Positions 17,169-27,484 are shown, counted from the stretch's first letter. The stretch: DNA of 64,000 bases from Alicyclobacillus acidocaldarius subsp. acidocaldarius Tc-4-1 (GCF_000219875.1 NC_017167.1:124001-188000), one strand, 5' to 3'. Notes: a model not told the origin generated them from the sequence alone. Translations and numbers: made by a program.

Positions 17169-17197
17169 ATATAGGCTCGTTCGATATAGGCTCGTTC
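17169..17197. repeat. Tandem 15-bp direct repeat
   Basis: ATATAGGCTCGTTC occurs at 17169-17182 and again at 17184-17197. It lies in the 400-base gene-free stretch between the dioxygenase promoter and the c-di-GMP riboswitch. It might be a protein-binding site for the riboswitch transcript promoter, but nothing shows its role. Confidence 0.5.
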
Positions 17198-17354
17198 TAC
17201 TGAAAGAGAGAAAGGAATTCTAAGAAGAATGGCGAATGTATCTTTAGACCTGGATAGAGGTTTGCATTTGCTTGGGTATGTCGAATCGTAAGAGATGATG
17301 TCGATAAAAAACATGGGCAAGCAATGGAATCCGAGGACAATGAACCATATACGA

Positions 17355-17442
17355 GGCGTTTCAGGGCAAACCAACGGAAACGTTGGGACGCAAAGCTACG
17401 GGTCTACGGGGACTTGGACCTAAGACCGCCGGGCTGCCGCTT
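17355..17442 (+). ncRNA. c-di-GMP riboswitch (GEMM-I)
   Basis: The aptamer shows CAGGGCAAACC, a short hairpin AACG-GAAA-CGTT with a GAAA tetraloop, the nearly invariant GGGACGCAAAG, then ACGGGTCTA, a second stem containing the CCTAAG tetraloop-receptor sequence, and GCCGGGCTGCC. This is the full conserved pattern of the GEMM-I class, which binds cyclic di-GMP. It lies upstream of a hairpin terminator and an EAL-domain gene, so c-di-GMP probably controls read-through into its own degradation enzyme and perhaps the chemotaxis genes. Confidence 0.9.
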
Positions 17443-17451
17443 TCACGAATG

Positions 17452-17490
17452 GGAACATGGGGCAGCTTGCTGGGGCGAGCTGTTCCTTTT
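17452..17490 (+). terminator. Riboswitch expression-platform terminator
   Basis: GGAA (17452-17455) and CAGCTTGC (17463-17470) pair with GCGAGCTG (17475-17482) and TTCC (17483-17486), followed by TTTT. It begins 10 bases after the aptamer, where a ligand-controlled terminator is expected. The T run is short. Confidence 0.6.
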
Positions 17491-17517
17491 GTGATGTGGG
17501 AAGACGGGGGAAGAGTA

Positions 17518-18505
17518 ATGGAAAAAAGTAACGTAGAAAATAAACCCTTTCCGGGGGGGGGGGGGGGGGGGGTATAAATATCCTCTAACTCCAGATAATG
17601 AATTCTCATATCTCGTTGAAGCGATTGACCAAGCGCTTCACACCCGTGTTCTCGAGTTTGTCTATCAACCGATTGTGAACCACGTTCGTGGAGAGGTTTG
17701 TGCCCACGAGGCCTTGAGCCGTCCTCGGATTGACGGCCGCGCAATTGCGCCGGATGTGTGGTTTCGTGCAGCGGTCGCGTGTAATCGGGCCCGAGAAGTG
17801 GACCAACTTGTTGTGACCCTCAGTATGCAATCTTTCGCCCTAGCGTGGTCCGAAACACCTCCTACTCCCTTATTTGTAAACGTAACTCCGAGCAGCTTAA
17901 CGAATAATCTTTTTATAGAATATTTGGAAAGTTTATTTGAAAAAGGTATCTGTTTCCCTGAACAATTGGTTATCGAAATCGTAGAGTACATTCCCTATGA
18001 TGTCACTCACTTGTCTGCGGTTATTCAAACAGTTCGCTCACGAGGTGTGCGAATTGCATTGGATGATGTAGGGATAGGTTCAAATACTTTCTCTTCGGTC
18101 GCCGTATTAGAACCAGACTGGGTCAAAGTAGACCGGACATTGATTCGCGGAATTTCAGGAACGCCAGCTAAGCAAGAGTTCTTATCACGACTCGTTCAAA
18201 TCATGGGGTCAGGTGAACGGATTATTGCGGAGGGTATAGAGACGCATGAGGATTTAGAAACGATTAGATCTATGGGTATCTTCAAGAGTCAAGGATACTA
18301 TTGGTCCGCGCCCTTGTCGGTACCGCAGATTCGGTCTTTGCTTCAAACCATCGAACAAAAACGACATGAGTTACTTAAACTCGTGGAAACCACTGTATGG
18401 ACCGATCCGACGGTACTAGCGAAGAGTGAGGAGATCGACCGATTGGTGACGTTATATTACCGACTGTGGAACAAAGTGAGGAATCCCGATCGTAGTTTAT
18501 CCTAA
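17518..18505 (+). CDS. EAL-domain c-di-GMP phosphodiesterase, out of frame at a 20-G run
   Basis: Predicted to hydrolyse c-di-GMP. ATG at 17518 has a good GGGGGAAGAG ribosome site and encodes MEKSNVENKPFP, then meets the G run and a stop at 17575. In another frame the sequence after the run is open from the G tract to 18505 and encodes YKYPLTPDNEF..., FVYQPIV and a complete EAL domain. Loss of one G or gain of two joins the frames and gives a polyglycine linker. EAL residues look intact: HEAL, FVNVTPSSL, EIVEY, LDDVGIG, KVDR, AEGIET, QGYYWS. Loop 6 is atypical. An internal GTG at 17675 would truncate the domain. Confidence 0.82.
17553..17572 (+). repeat. Homopolymer of 20 G
   Basis: An uninterrupted run of 20 G lying 33 bases inside the reading frame of the EAL gene. 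Runs of this length change by slipped-strand mispairing during replication, and they are also prone to sequencing error. Its length decides whether the upstream start codon is in frame with the EAL domain. Confidence 0.97.
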
Positions 18506-18596
18506 ATTATAGTTTTAAAAGGAATATAGATATATTTTTGGCTTTGCACCGAGTTGAACACCGAGGTCAGGCTTACGAATGAGTTGGGGGTTTATC

Positions 18597-20363
18597 ATGT
18601 CGGTGATTGATTCCGCAAAAGAGTCTATCGATCGCACGTTTCATTCGATGACGCAAAAAATGATGAACATGTTTCCTTCGATGCGCATTCGCCAAAAATT
18701 CCTGATGAATACCGGACTCGTGACGGTCCTTCTTATCGCAATGGGGGTTCTCAATGCGATCCTAATCACCAAAATACATCAATCGGTGAATCAATTAGAA
18801 CAAGCTGCGAAAGTATTAAATCTTGTCCGCAAGTTTGACTATGATATCGTCACATCCGATAACGATGGAGCTCTGTATCTGCTGTCACCAAACGGACAAA
18901 ACGCACAATACAACCTTCAAGATTACCAGAATGATTTAGCTCAGGTAAAACAAGATTTATCCTTATTGGAATCTTATCCGATGGCTGTGACGGATAAAGC
19001 CATTCTCAATTTGTTTAGTTCGCAGTGGCAGCAAATCCTTGACCAGAACGCGAGTGCGTTTCGATTGGCCTCAACGAGTCTGTCGGACGCACAAGCAATG
19101 TTCACCAGCAACACGTTACAACCGCTGATTCAAAGTCTTGCACAGTTAACGAGCGATGAAGAAAGCGTGAAAAATGCCGCGGTTGCAAACGTCAACCATT
19201 TGCTTGCGCAAACTTTGATTTGGGATATGATCATAGCCTTCGTTGCCATGATGATGGGCCTCATAGGGAGTACGACACTCTCCGTGTCCATATCTCGGCC
19301 TATCATGCGCCTAAGGCAGGTCGCGGATGAGATCGCACGCGGGAATTTGCGTGTCGATTCGGTCGAGGTACATACCCGGGATGAACTGGAGGATTTGGCG
19401 CGCGTCTTTAACGAGTTGGTCGCGAATCTGCGTTCACTGATAAAGGCGATTGCAGATGCATCGGAACACGTAGCTGCCAGCGCAGAAGAGTTGTCGGCGA
19501 GTACGGACGAACTCATGAAGGCGTCCGAGGAGATTACGCATTCTATCGAGCAAGTAGCCGCGGGCGCCGACAAGCAAACGAGGCAAATGCACGATACTTC
19601 TGAGGCAGCAAGAAGTGTACGAGATGAGATCAATCAGGTTTCCGAGTTGGCCGATGCGCTGAACAACACGGCAAGCCGAACAGAGCAAGAAGCTGAAAAG
19701 GGCATGAAGGTTATGGAAGACATGGAGTCGCAAATGAAGACGATCCGAAGTCGAACGACGGAAGCTGTAGACGTAATGAGCCGTATGGAAAGAGAATCGG
19801 AGAACATACGTCAAATTGCATCGACTATCATGCGAATCGCAGACGAGACCAATTTGCTCGCGCTCAACGCATCCATTGAAGCCGCTCGAGCGGGTGAGCA
19901 CGGCCGCGGGTTTGCCGTTGTAGCAGATGAAATCCGTAGTCTCGCCAATGCTTCAGCTGATGCTGCACGAGAGGTTCAAGAAATTGTACGAACGGTGATA
20001 CAATCGGTATCCAACGTGTCTCAATCCATCGAAGCGGTCACAACGGAGGTTCAAGAGGGGGCGGCAGTAGCAGATGAAACGAAACGAACCTTCTCAAGCA
20101 TTCGCCACTCGATGGGGGACCTGACGTTGCGTATCAAGGATGTGGTTGACGTCACACGAAATATCGTCACTCAAGCCGAACATATGACACACGATATGGC
20201 GGTTGTCGTGGAATTGGCGGGACAAGCGGCGTGTGAATCCGAAAGTGTGGTGGCATCTGCACAACAACAGGCCGGCTCCATGCAAGAAATCGCGTCGACC
20301 GCTGCATCGCTGAGTCAACGCGCGCAGGAATTGCAGACGATGATTGGGCAGTTCCGAGTGTAG
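18597..20363 (+). CDS. Methyl-accepting chemotaxis protein (membrane receptor)
   Basis: A transmembrane chemoreceptor of 588 residues. A first membrane helix (about residues 35-57) and a second (about 205-225) flank an extracytoplasmic four-helix-type sensor domain. HAMP follows ([18 protein letters not shown]), then the signalling domain with the hairpin tip [31 protein letters not shown] chose ATG at 18597 because GGGGGTTTATC-ATG matches the start region of the second receptor at 25866; ATG at 18579 is also possible. It follows the EAL gene by 91 bases. Confidence 0.9.
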   Translation: MSVIDSAKESIDRTFHSMTQKMMNMFPSMRIRQKFLMNTGLVTVLLIAMGVLNAILITKIHQSVNQLEQAAKVLNLVRKFDYDIVTSDNDGALYLLSPNGQNAQYNLQDYQNDLAQVKQDLSLLESYPMAVTDKAILNLFSSQWQQILDQNASAFRLASTSLSDAQAMFTSNTLQPLIQSLAQLTSDEESVKNAAVANVNHLLAQTLIWDMIIAFVAMMMGLIGSTTLSVSISRPIMRLRQVADEIARGNLRVDSVEVHTRDELEDLARVFNELVANLRSLIKAIADASEHVAASAEELSASTDELMKASEEITHSIEQVAAGADKQTRQMHDTSEAARSVRDEINQVSELADALNNTASRTEQEAEKGMKVMEDMESQMKTIRSRTTEAVDVMSRMERESENIRQIASTIMRIADETNLLALNASIEAARAGEHGRGFAVVADEIRSLANASADAAREVQEIVRTVIQSVSNVSQSIEAVTTEVQEGAAVADETKRTFSSIRHSMGDLTLRIKDVVDVTRNIVTQAEHMTHDMAVVVELAGQAACESESVVASAQQQAGSMQEIASTAASLSQRAQELQTMIGQFRV

Positions 20364-20501
20364 GATCCGTGTGGTTCGAGATCGTCGACAAGACTGTTGT
20401 ACAAAAATAGCGTCACGAGCAGGGTTACGAACGAGCCAGGGATACATAGAATTGGTTTTGTAATTTTTTATATAAATTCAGCTAGATAGGGTGAAAAGTT
20501 T

Positions 20502-20861
20502 ATGGCGCGTATTTTGGTCGTCGATGATGCTGCATTTATGAGGATGATGATTAAGGATATTCTCGTGAAACATGGACACGAAGTGGTTGGAGAAGCCTCT
20601 GACGGCGAACAAGCAGCGAAGCTATACCAAGAATTGCACCCCGATTTGGTCACCATGGATATCACCATGCCGAATGTGGACGGAATTGAAGCAGTCAGGA
20701 GAATACGAGCGATGGATCCGCAGGCTCGTATCATCATGTGTTCAGCAATGGGGCAACAAGCGATGGTACTGGACGCAATTCGGGCCGGGGCGAAGGATTT
20801 TGTTGTGAAACCCTTCCAAGCAGACCGAGTGATAAACGCTGTCGAAAAGGCCTTACAGTAA
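20502..20861 (+). CDS. cheY: Chemotaxis response regulator CheY
   Basis: A single-domain receiver of 119 residues. The acidic pocket Asp8/Asp9 (VVDDA), phosphoacceptor Asp53 (TMDITMP), Ser81 (MCSAMG) and Lys103 (VVKPF) are all present. With CheA and CheX nearby, it should carry the phosphate signal to the flagellar switch. ATG at 20502 has GGGTGAAAAG upstream. The 138-base gap before it is AT-rich with a TATAAA-like element but no clear terminator. Confidence 0.92.
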   Translation: MARILVVDDAAFMRMMIKDILVKHGHEVVGEASDGEQAAKLYQELHPDLVTMDITMPNVDGIEAVRRIRAMDPQARIIMCSAMGQQAMVLDAIRAGAKDFVVKPFQADRVINAVEKALQ

Positions 20862-20995
20862 GGCCCGCAGATACACTCTGATATCTCTTGCGCTCAGAGA
20901 GTGGCAAAACGCGATAGTGAAACGAAGACTACTTGGCGGCAGGCTGCGCAACGGTCATGTGGGGTTTATGTTGATACATCAAGGAGGTTTCGTAG

Positions 20996-21451
20996 GTGCC
21001 ACAAGCTGTGTTACCTGAGGTATTGAATACGTCGTTTGAAGCTGCAAAAGTAGTATTTCCTGTACCTTTTGTTAGAGAGAAATTGGAGGTGGTCAATCAA
21101 TATATCCATAGCGAAGAACTTGGAGTGCTGATTGGCCTCACGCACGATCTGCAGGGCCGGCTGATTATCGAAGGTCGTGCGCCCGTGTTTCAAGCCTTAG
21201 GTGTCGCGATGTATGGGATGGAATTAGCGGACACCATGTTGGAATCTTTTGTTGGCGAAATTGGAAATATGGTGGCGGGTAATATGTCGACGCGTCTAGC
21301 GGAGAATGGGATTCATGTGGAAATTAGTCCGCCAACCGTCATAGTGGGTCCCACCAAGCTGACGGGGTTCGTTACGGCAGCGAAGGTTCCTCTACATCTG
21401 GAGAACATCGGGCTCATTCATGTGATTCTCATATTGGACGAATCAGAGTAA
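20996..21451 (+). CDS. cheX: CheX-family CheY-P phosphatase
   Basis: A 151-residue CheC/CheX-family protein. Only one catalytic E-x2-N motif is present (Glu88-Asn91 in VGEIGNMVAG), the CheX arrangement, whereas CheC usually has two. It should dephosphorylate CheY-P and end the signal. GTG at 20996 is preceded by a perfect AAGGAGG at 8 bases. It lies between cheY and the globin receptor. Confidence 0.85.
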   Translation: MPQAVLPEVLNTSFEAAKVVFPVPFVREKLEVVNQYIHSEELGVLIGLTHDLQGRLIIEGRAPVFQALGVAMYGMELADTMLESFVGEIGNMVAGNMSTRLAENGIHVEISPPTVIVGPTKLTGFVTAAKVPLHLENIGLIHVILILDESE

Positions 21452-21498
21452 ATGGACAGGCTATTCGTTGAGCAGAGGACCGAGAGGAGATCACGCGG

Positions 21499-23241
21499 GT
21501 GTTTCTCAGGCAAAAGACGAATGTTGTTTTCGCTACGGAAAACAAAGATGACTATGTACATACAGACCTAGAAGCATTGAATGAAAAGCTGTCTTTTCTA
21601 CGAGTCACACAAGAGGATCTTGCTCGAGTTCGAGATGTCTCTTCATTGATAGAGCCTTATCTTGAACAGATCGCAAAGCGACAATACGACACCATTGAGA
21701 AGTTCCCCAACCTGAACAAGATCATCGTAGAACATAGTCACAGGGAGCGTCTGGAACGTACCTTTGTCGATTATTTCAGAAGGCTATTTCGTGCGGATGT
21801 CGCGGACAGCGTATTTTGGCAAGAGAGAAAACGAATAGGTCGTGTTCATAGCCGTATTCACGTGACCGCGGACTGGTACATTGGTTCCTACATGCGGTTG
21901 TTTGAATATCTCATTCCGGCAGTCGTGAATCAATGGCACGGGAAACCGCGAGAACTGTCGGATACCTTGCTGGCGTGTTTGAAAATGGTATTCCTTGATA
22001 TGCAGGTCATCATGGAAGCGTATGAAGAGGAAGAACTACAAGTTGGATATATAGAAAATGTATCAAACGTGTTAGAGCTCATTTTAGGAATCGAGGACAT
22101 TCTCCCAACAAAACATGCGATTGAGCAAGTCGCTTCGGATTCCGAGAATATCTCGGCTGCAACAGAACAACTATCTGCTTCTGTTCGCGAAGTGGCGGAT
22201 TACGCGGTGAAGGCCGCGGAACACGGGGACCGGGTTATGCGGGACGCGCAAGCGGGCGGTGAAGTCGCGCGTACCGCTTTGGAAGGGATTGTTGCATTAC
22301 GGCAAACGTTCGACCAGTTGCAATATCAATCGACTGCAGTGGTTTCGGCAGCTGAACGCATTTCAAGTGTCTTGGAGCTGATTCAAGAAATCGCAGAACA
22401 AACGCATGTCCTTTCGTTGAATGCCGGAATTGAAGCCGCAAGAGCAGGCGAACACGGCCGTGGTTTTCAGGTCATTGCCTCAGAAGTACGGGCTCTTGCA
22501 AATCAAACGAGAGACTCGATTCAGGAAACGATGGATGTCATTCAGAACGTCCAAGACGCAGCTCGAACGATGAACCAGGTCACCCAAGCGGTCTCCATGG
22601 AGCTGGTCGATAAAGTGGGTACAGCCCAACAGGCAATGGGAGTGATTGAGAACATCGTTTCTGAAATCCACCACATCGTTGAATACATGGGGAATATTGC
22701 GGCGAGCGCCGAAGAACAAGCTGCAGCTACGGAAGATATTGCTTCACGTGTGGTCGATATCATGGACGGGGTGACCGATGTAAATCAAAGGATAGATGGG
22801 CTAGGGAAAGGCATGTATCGAACCGGTGTGCAAGTGAACGATTTGCGTAATGCGATGGTCGAACGCATCGCGAATGCCCATCACGATCGGATGCTCCTTC
22901 GGATTGCCAAGACAGACCATCTTTTGTGGAAGTGGTGGTTGCACAACTATATGATGGGCTACCACGCCATGGAGGAGAAGCAACTGAAAGACCACCACGA
23001 ATGTCGTTTAGGGAAATGGTACGATGCGGCAAAGGGACATTCCAGTTTCGCAGCTAATCCGTTATTCCAACGTCTTGACGAACCTCATCAAAGGATGCAT
23101 CAACTGGCATCCGAGATCTATCACGCTCTTCAGCAGGACATCCGTTCAGACGTCAGTGCGAAGCTGCATGACTTGGAGGAAGCTTCACAAGAAGTTGTCC
23201 GGCTCTTGGATGCCCTGTATGAAGAACTAGAGAGGCAATGA
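21499..23241 (+). CDS. Soluble globin-coupled aerotaxis receptor with CZB domain (HemAT-like)
   Basis: A 580-residue soluble chemoreceptor. Residues about 20-185 match the protoglobin sensor domain of HemAT; His117 in [10 protein letters not shown] aligns with the haem-binding His of B. subtilis HemAT. The signalling domain follows, with tip [24 protein letters not shown]. The C-terminus is a CZB zinc-binding domain: [14 protein letters not shown] and [11 protein letters not shown]. No membrane helix is seen. It is predicted to sense oxygen and possibly zinc or hypochlorous acid. GTG at 21499 follows GAGAGGAGA. Confidence 0.9.
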   Translation: MFLRQKTNVVFATENKDDYVHTDLEALNEKLSFLRVTQEDLARVRDVSSLIEPYLEQIAKRQYDTIEKFPNLNKIIVEHSHRERLERTFVDYFRRLFRADVADSVFWQERKRIGRVHSRIHVTADWYIGSYMRLFEYLIPAVVNQWHGKPRELSDTLLACLKMVFLDMQVIMEAYEEEELQVGYIENVSNVLELILGIEDILPTKHAIEQVASDSENISAATEQLSASVREVADYAVKAAEHGDRVMRDAQAGGEVARTALEGIVALRQTFDQLQYQSTAVVSAAERISSVLELIQEIAEQTHVLSLNAGIEAARAGEHGRGFQVIASEVRALANQTRDSIQETMDVIQNVQDAARTMNQVTQAVSMELVDKVGTAQQAMGVIENIVSEIHHIVEYMGNIAASAEEQAAATEDIASRVVDIMDGVTDVNQRIDGLGKGMYRTGVQVNDLRNAMVERIANAHHDRMLLRIAKTDHLLWKWWLHNYMMGYHAMEEKQLKDHHECRLGKWYDAAKGHSSFAANPLFQRLDEPHQRMHQLASEIYHALQQDIRSDVSAKLHDLEEASQEVVRLLDALYEELERQ

Positions 23242-23317
23242 TTATCATGATAGATACAGTCGTCAAACTCAGAGGTTTTATCGTTACTCGACTGTTGCTC
23301 CATCTGGGGGGAGCCAT

Positions 23318-25315
23318 GTGAACCGTGAATACCTGGACGCGTTCTTGGCCGAGTCGACGGAAAATGTCGAGAAACTAGAAGATGGGTGTCTGGAGCTTGA
23401 ACGCCAAGGTCCGGAGCCTAACCTTGTTGCTGAGCTTTTTCGAGCGGCGCACACACTAAAAGGCATGAGTGCCACGATGGGATTTTCTTGCCTGGCGGAG
23501 CTCACACATCGAGTCGAGGATGTGTTCGGTTTGTGGAGAGATCATCCTGAGAGCTTTCAGCCAGAGCAAGTGGATATCCTGCTCCAAGCGATTGACCGAA
23601 TGCGGGTTCACCTCGAGGCCATTTCGACGTCTGGGAGTGAGCCTGATCTCAAAGACGACGATGTGATGGCTTCTCTACAAACTGCTTTCCAAGCAAGAGA
23701 ACCATTGCACCCGAGTCAAAGAAACGGGCTAGAAGAGGACATAGCGCGGTATGCAACGGAAGCCGAACGACAAGGCAAGGTCGCCTATCGGCTTCACATT
23801 CAACTCACCTCTGATTGCATGATGCCTGCCGTTCGGCTTGCGATGGTGTACCAGACGTTGAAGGATTCCGCGGACATCGCCGCAGCGGAACCGACAGAAG
23901 ATGCGGTGTGGGCAGGAGATGTGCAAACGACAGAAGCGTATGTCGTCATCTATTCAGAACGCGACGAGATCGAACAGATTCAGAAAAAAGTGCTCGACAT
24001 CACGGATGTCGCTCGCTGTGATGCTGAAAGATTGGTTACATCAAGCGGAAGCTCAAATCGGAAAGATTCACACGGAGAATTAGGTTCTCAAGAAACCCAG
24101 TTCCAATCGATGTCGACAACTCCCACAGAATCCGCGGCTCGTCCTAGGAGCAACGATAGCCGCCCCGATAGGTCGATTCGCGTTTCCGTGCGTCGGATGG
24201 ACGCGCTTCTGAACACCATGAGTGAGATGGTTATCGCGAAAACCCGTCTGGATACGATTGCGGCTGCCTCGAACGATCCGGCGTTGCGGGAGGCCGTGGA
24301 ACGCTTGGATCGATTGACGAAGGACCTTCAGGATGAGGTGATGCAGCTGCGGATGGCTCCGGTTGAGTCGGTGTTTCATCGTTATCCGCGAATGATGCGA
24401 GACCTGGAGCGGAAGCTGAATCGGGAGTTCGACTTTGTCATGACGGGGCTTGAGACGGAAATGGACCGTATCGTGCTTGAAGAGATGGGCGAAGCCATTG
24501 TCCATTTGTTGCGCAACGCGGTTGATCACGGTCTTGAGCCTCCAGAGGTGCGTGAACAACGGGGAAAGTCGCGTCGTGGAACCATTCGACTGTCGGCCTA
24601 TGCGTCTGGCGGACACATCTACATCGAGGTTGCGGATGACGGATCGGGTATCGATCGAACTCGCGTTCTTCAATCCGCGATAGCAAAAGGTGTGATCACA
24701 TCCGAGGAAGGCGCGACCATGTCCGACGAGGCCGTGTATGAGCTGCTGTTTCGATCTGGATTCAGTACGGCGAAAGAGGTGTCGGACATTTCCGGTCGGG
24801 GCGTCGGCCTTGACGCGGTGCGCGATAAAGTGGAGTCGCTCGGTGGGAAAATCCGCATCGATACGGAACTCGGTCGCGGCACGACGTTTGTGATCGAATT
24901 GCCACTTACACTCGCGATTCTTCCGGCGCTTCTCGTCTCCGTGCGAGGGCAGACATTTGCGATTCCCATGGCGAATGTTGACGAGGTGGTGCGACTCCGA
25001 GAAGCAGACGTACGGTATGTGCAAAACGAGCCTGTATATCCAAGTGGGGACAGGATTGTGCCGATGGTCGACGTGGCGGAGTGGCTTGGACTTGGCGTGA
25101 GACGGTGGGTGTTTCCGCAGACTGCGGTGGTATGTCGGAATGGGAAACAGAAGTTTGTGATGGTCGTCGATAAGGTTCTGGATGAATTGGAGATTGTGAA
25201 CAAGCCTCTTGGTCGTTACCTGGAGGGTGTCCGTGGTTTTTCAGGAGCGACCATTCTCGGCGACGGCAAAGTGTCGCTCATTCTCGACGTGCGGTCCATT
25301 GGGCAATCCGCATGA
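23318..25315 (+). CDS. cheA: Chemotaxis histidine kinase CheA
   Basis: Central kinase of the chemotaxis array, 665 residues. The HPt domain has the phospho-His at residue 45 (FRAAHTLKGM). A P2-like region follows (about 145-225), then a dimerisation domain, the ATPase domain with HLLRNAVDHGLE, DDGSGID and GRGVGLDAV, and a C-terminal CheW-like domain. GTG at 23318 is preceded by a run containing GGGGGG. It lies directly before cheW. Confidence 0.95.
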   Translation: MNREYLDAFLAESTENVEKLEDGCLELERQGPEPNLVAELFRAAHTLKGMSATMGFSCLAELTHRVEDVFGLWRDHPESFQPEQVDILLQAIDRMRVHLEAISTSGSEPDLKDDDVMASLQTAFQAREPLHPSQRNGLEEDIARYATEAERQGKVAYRLHIQLTSDCMMPAVRLAMVYQTLKDSADIAAAEPTEDAVWAGDVQTTEAYVVIYSERDEIEQIQKKVLDITDVARCDAERLVTSSGSSNRKDSHGELGSQETQFQSMSTTPTESAARPRSNDSRPDRSIRVSVRRMDALLNTMSEMVIAKTRLDTIAAASNDPALREAVERLDRLTKDLQDEVMQLRMAPVESVFHRYPRMMRDLERKLNREFDFVMTGLETEMDRIVLEEMGEAIVHLLRNAVDHGLEPPEVREQRGKSRRGTIRLSAYASGGHIYIEVADDGSGIDRTRVLQSAIAKGVITSEEGATMSDEAVYELLFRSGFSTAKEVSDISGRGVGLDAVRDKVESLGGKIRIDTELGRGTTFVIELPLTLAILPALLVSVRGQTFAIPMANVDEVVRLREADVRYVQNEPVYPSGDRIVPMVDVAEWLGLGVRRWVFPQTAVVCRNGKQKFVMVVDKVLDELEIVNKPLGRYLEGVRGFSGATILGDGKVSLILDVRSIGQSA

Positions 25316-25345
25316 GGGAAATCGAATGGGATCAAGGAGGGATGC

Positions 25346-25813
25346 ATGGTGGAGTCCTATGTGATCATGCGGGTGGGTGAAGAACGCTATGGCGCGCATG
25401 TGTCGCAAGTGCAATCGGTGGAACGGCTCGGGGAGATCACGCCTGTCCCGCGCACGTTGAGCTTCATCAAAGGCGTGATCCACTTACGCGGTTCAGTCGT
25501 GCCAGTGATCGACCTCGCAGAACGCGTGGGATTCACGCATCGAGCGCAGGACGCCAACGAAATGCGTGTTGTGATCGCAGAAGTCGAAGATAGAGTCGTT
25601 GGCATGATTGTCGATGGCGTGGAAGACGTCGTTCAGATTCCACCAGAGACCATTGAACCTCCACCGGCCGTGGTAGGTGGTTTACAGGCGGTGTATCTCA
25701 AAGGCGTAGCTCGCGTAGGAAATGACCTGTTGGTTCTTCTCAACTTGAATCGCGTCTTTTCTGCGGCCGAATCGGAACAGCTGAAGCAGATTGAACAGTT
25801 CATCACGAGTTAA
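25346..25813 (+). CDS. cheW: Chemotaxis coupling protein CheW
   Basis: A 155-residue CheW-domain adaptor that links receptors to CheA. It shows YVIMRVGEERYGAHV, GVIHLRGSVVPVIDLAERVGF and VGMIVDGVEDVV as expected. ATG at 25346 is 5 bases after AAGGAGG. It follows cheA by 30 bases and precedes a disrupted receptor gene. Confidence 0.94.
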   Translation: MVESYVIMRVGEERYGAHVSQVQSVERLGEITPVPRTLSFIKGVIHLRGSVVPVIDLAERVGFTHRAQDANEMRVVIAEVEDRVVGMIVDGVEDVVQIPPETIEPPPAVVGGLQAVYLKGVARVGNDLLVLLNLNRVFSAAESEQLKQIEQFITS

Positions 25814-25865
25814 ACCGCACCACATGTTTCGCAACAGATGGAGATACATAGTATGGGGGTTTAAC

Positions 25866-27484
25866 ATGGCTCAACAACCATTCTCACGACGCCAACTACA
25901 TCAGCAATGGCAGTCCGTTGAACGGGCCGCTCGAGAGGTCGAACGACTCATCACACATCATGGGGGACTGACGGACCAAGCTAAGCACGATATCCGAGCG
26001 AAACTAGATGAACTCTTAGGCAATCTGGAGTATTTCTTTCTCATTCGGCGAGATGGATATGCGGAAGTGCATACGAATCGATTACGAGAAGGTGTCTATT
26101 TTACGGACGAAGTTGGGTTGAAGTGTGCCTCTATCACGGAGACCACCGCATTTGATTATCCCCGTAACACGGGAGAACGGATTATTGATATCTCCACACC
26201 GGTTTATGTCAACGGACAATCACCTTATGTACTTCGTTCTGGACGTGTATTCCCAACTTTGAGTCGACAATTCAAAGGGCCTATCCCTTTTTCTTAGCCC
26301 AATTAGCCGGCATTACATGCGCTCTTGTTGATCCTTCCATGCGTGCCGTATCTGTCGGGCTGTTTGGTGTTGCGACTGTTTTCGCGCTCATAGAGTTTGT
26401 TCGATTCGAAGTTCATTATAAGAGCTGGATCAAGTTCATGCGTGAAATCAGTCATGGTCGTCTCGGCAAACGTATGCATCCCAAGACACGTGATGAGTAT
26501 GGACAATTGGCGTTTGAACTGAATAAACTGGCGATCGGATTCGAAGATATGCTCCGTAGGATGATGAATGCCTCAAATCAATTGATGGATAGTGCTCAAG
26601 AACTCGAAAGCAGTGCGCAGCAAAGTACTGCCGCTCTGCAAAGCATTGCCGCTTCCATGCAAACCACCAGCGTCAGCGCTGAAGAACAAACGCAGCATAT
26701 GCGGGACACGATGACCGAGGTGCACCATGTTCAGAAACAAATTCAGGAGCTCAACGACTTTATACAAGCTGTAGCGTCTACGGCAAAAGATGCAATGCAG
26801 CGAGCGGAAGAAGGAAACGCTTCGTCTGCACGTTGGGTAGAACGTTTGCAAGCCATTGTGGACCAAGCCACGAGCCTTTCGCAATCCATTGACTCTCTCG
26901 ATCACATTATGTCCGTGATGGCGGATGCTCTCTCGACGATTCAGAAGATCACGCGGGACACGCATCTATTGGCCCTCAACGCATCCATTGAAGCCGCTCG
27001 AGCCGGCGAACATGGGAGAGGCTTCGCAGTTGTCGCAACGGAAGTGCGTAGGTTAGCCAATCTGTCCTCAGAACATACCAAGAAAATCGAGACGCAGGTT
27101 GCTCAAATACCCAACATTCTTGAGCAGGTACGCAATAACATGAGTCAAACAGCGACGTCTATCCAAGAGGGTATGACTGCCGCCATCGAAACAGGTAGTG
27201 TCCTGACAAATATTCATCACGCGATCTCAGATGTTGCAGAGGATACAGCGCATCTTCGCTCAGTGATTCACGATATATTCCAAAGCGGAAAAAATATGAT
27301 CGAGATCTTAGAAAGCACTCATGCACTCTCGAACGTCGTACGAGAACAAACCGAGTCAGTCAGTGCATCAACCGAAGAACAGTATGCGATTACGGAGGAA
27401 GTCGCACGAGCGGCATCGGTGGTATTCCAGTCAACGCGAGATCTACGTGCTATCATTGAGCGTTTTGAGTTTCAATCGCCATAA
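25866..27484 (+). pseudogene. Methyl-accepting chemotaxis protein with a frameshift
   Basis: A second membrane receptor split into two frames. The first (25866-26297) begins MAQQPFSRRQ and encodes a sensor region with RRDGYAEVHTNRLREGVYF; it ends soon after KGPIPFS. The second picks up as [10 protein letters not shown], a membrane helix, HAMP and a full signalling domain with [25 protein letters not shown], ending at 27484. One extra T in the TTTTT run at 26289-26293 would join PIPF to FLAQLAGI exactly. It may be a true inactivating change, slippage or a sequencing error. Confidence 0.82.
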
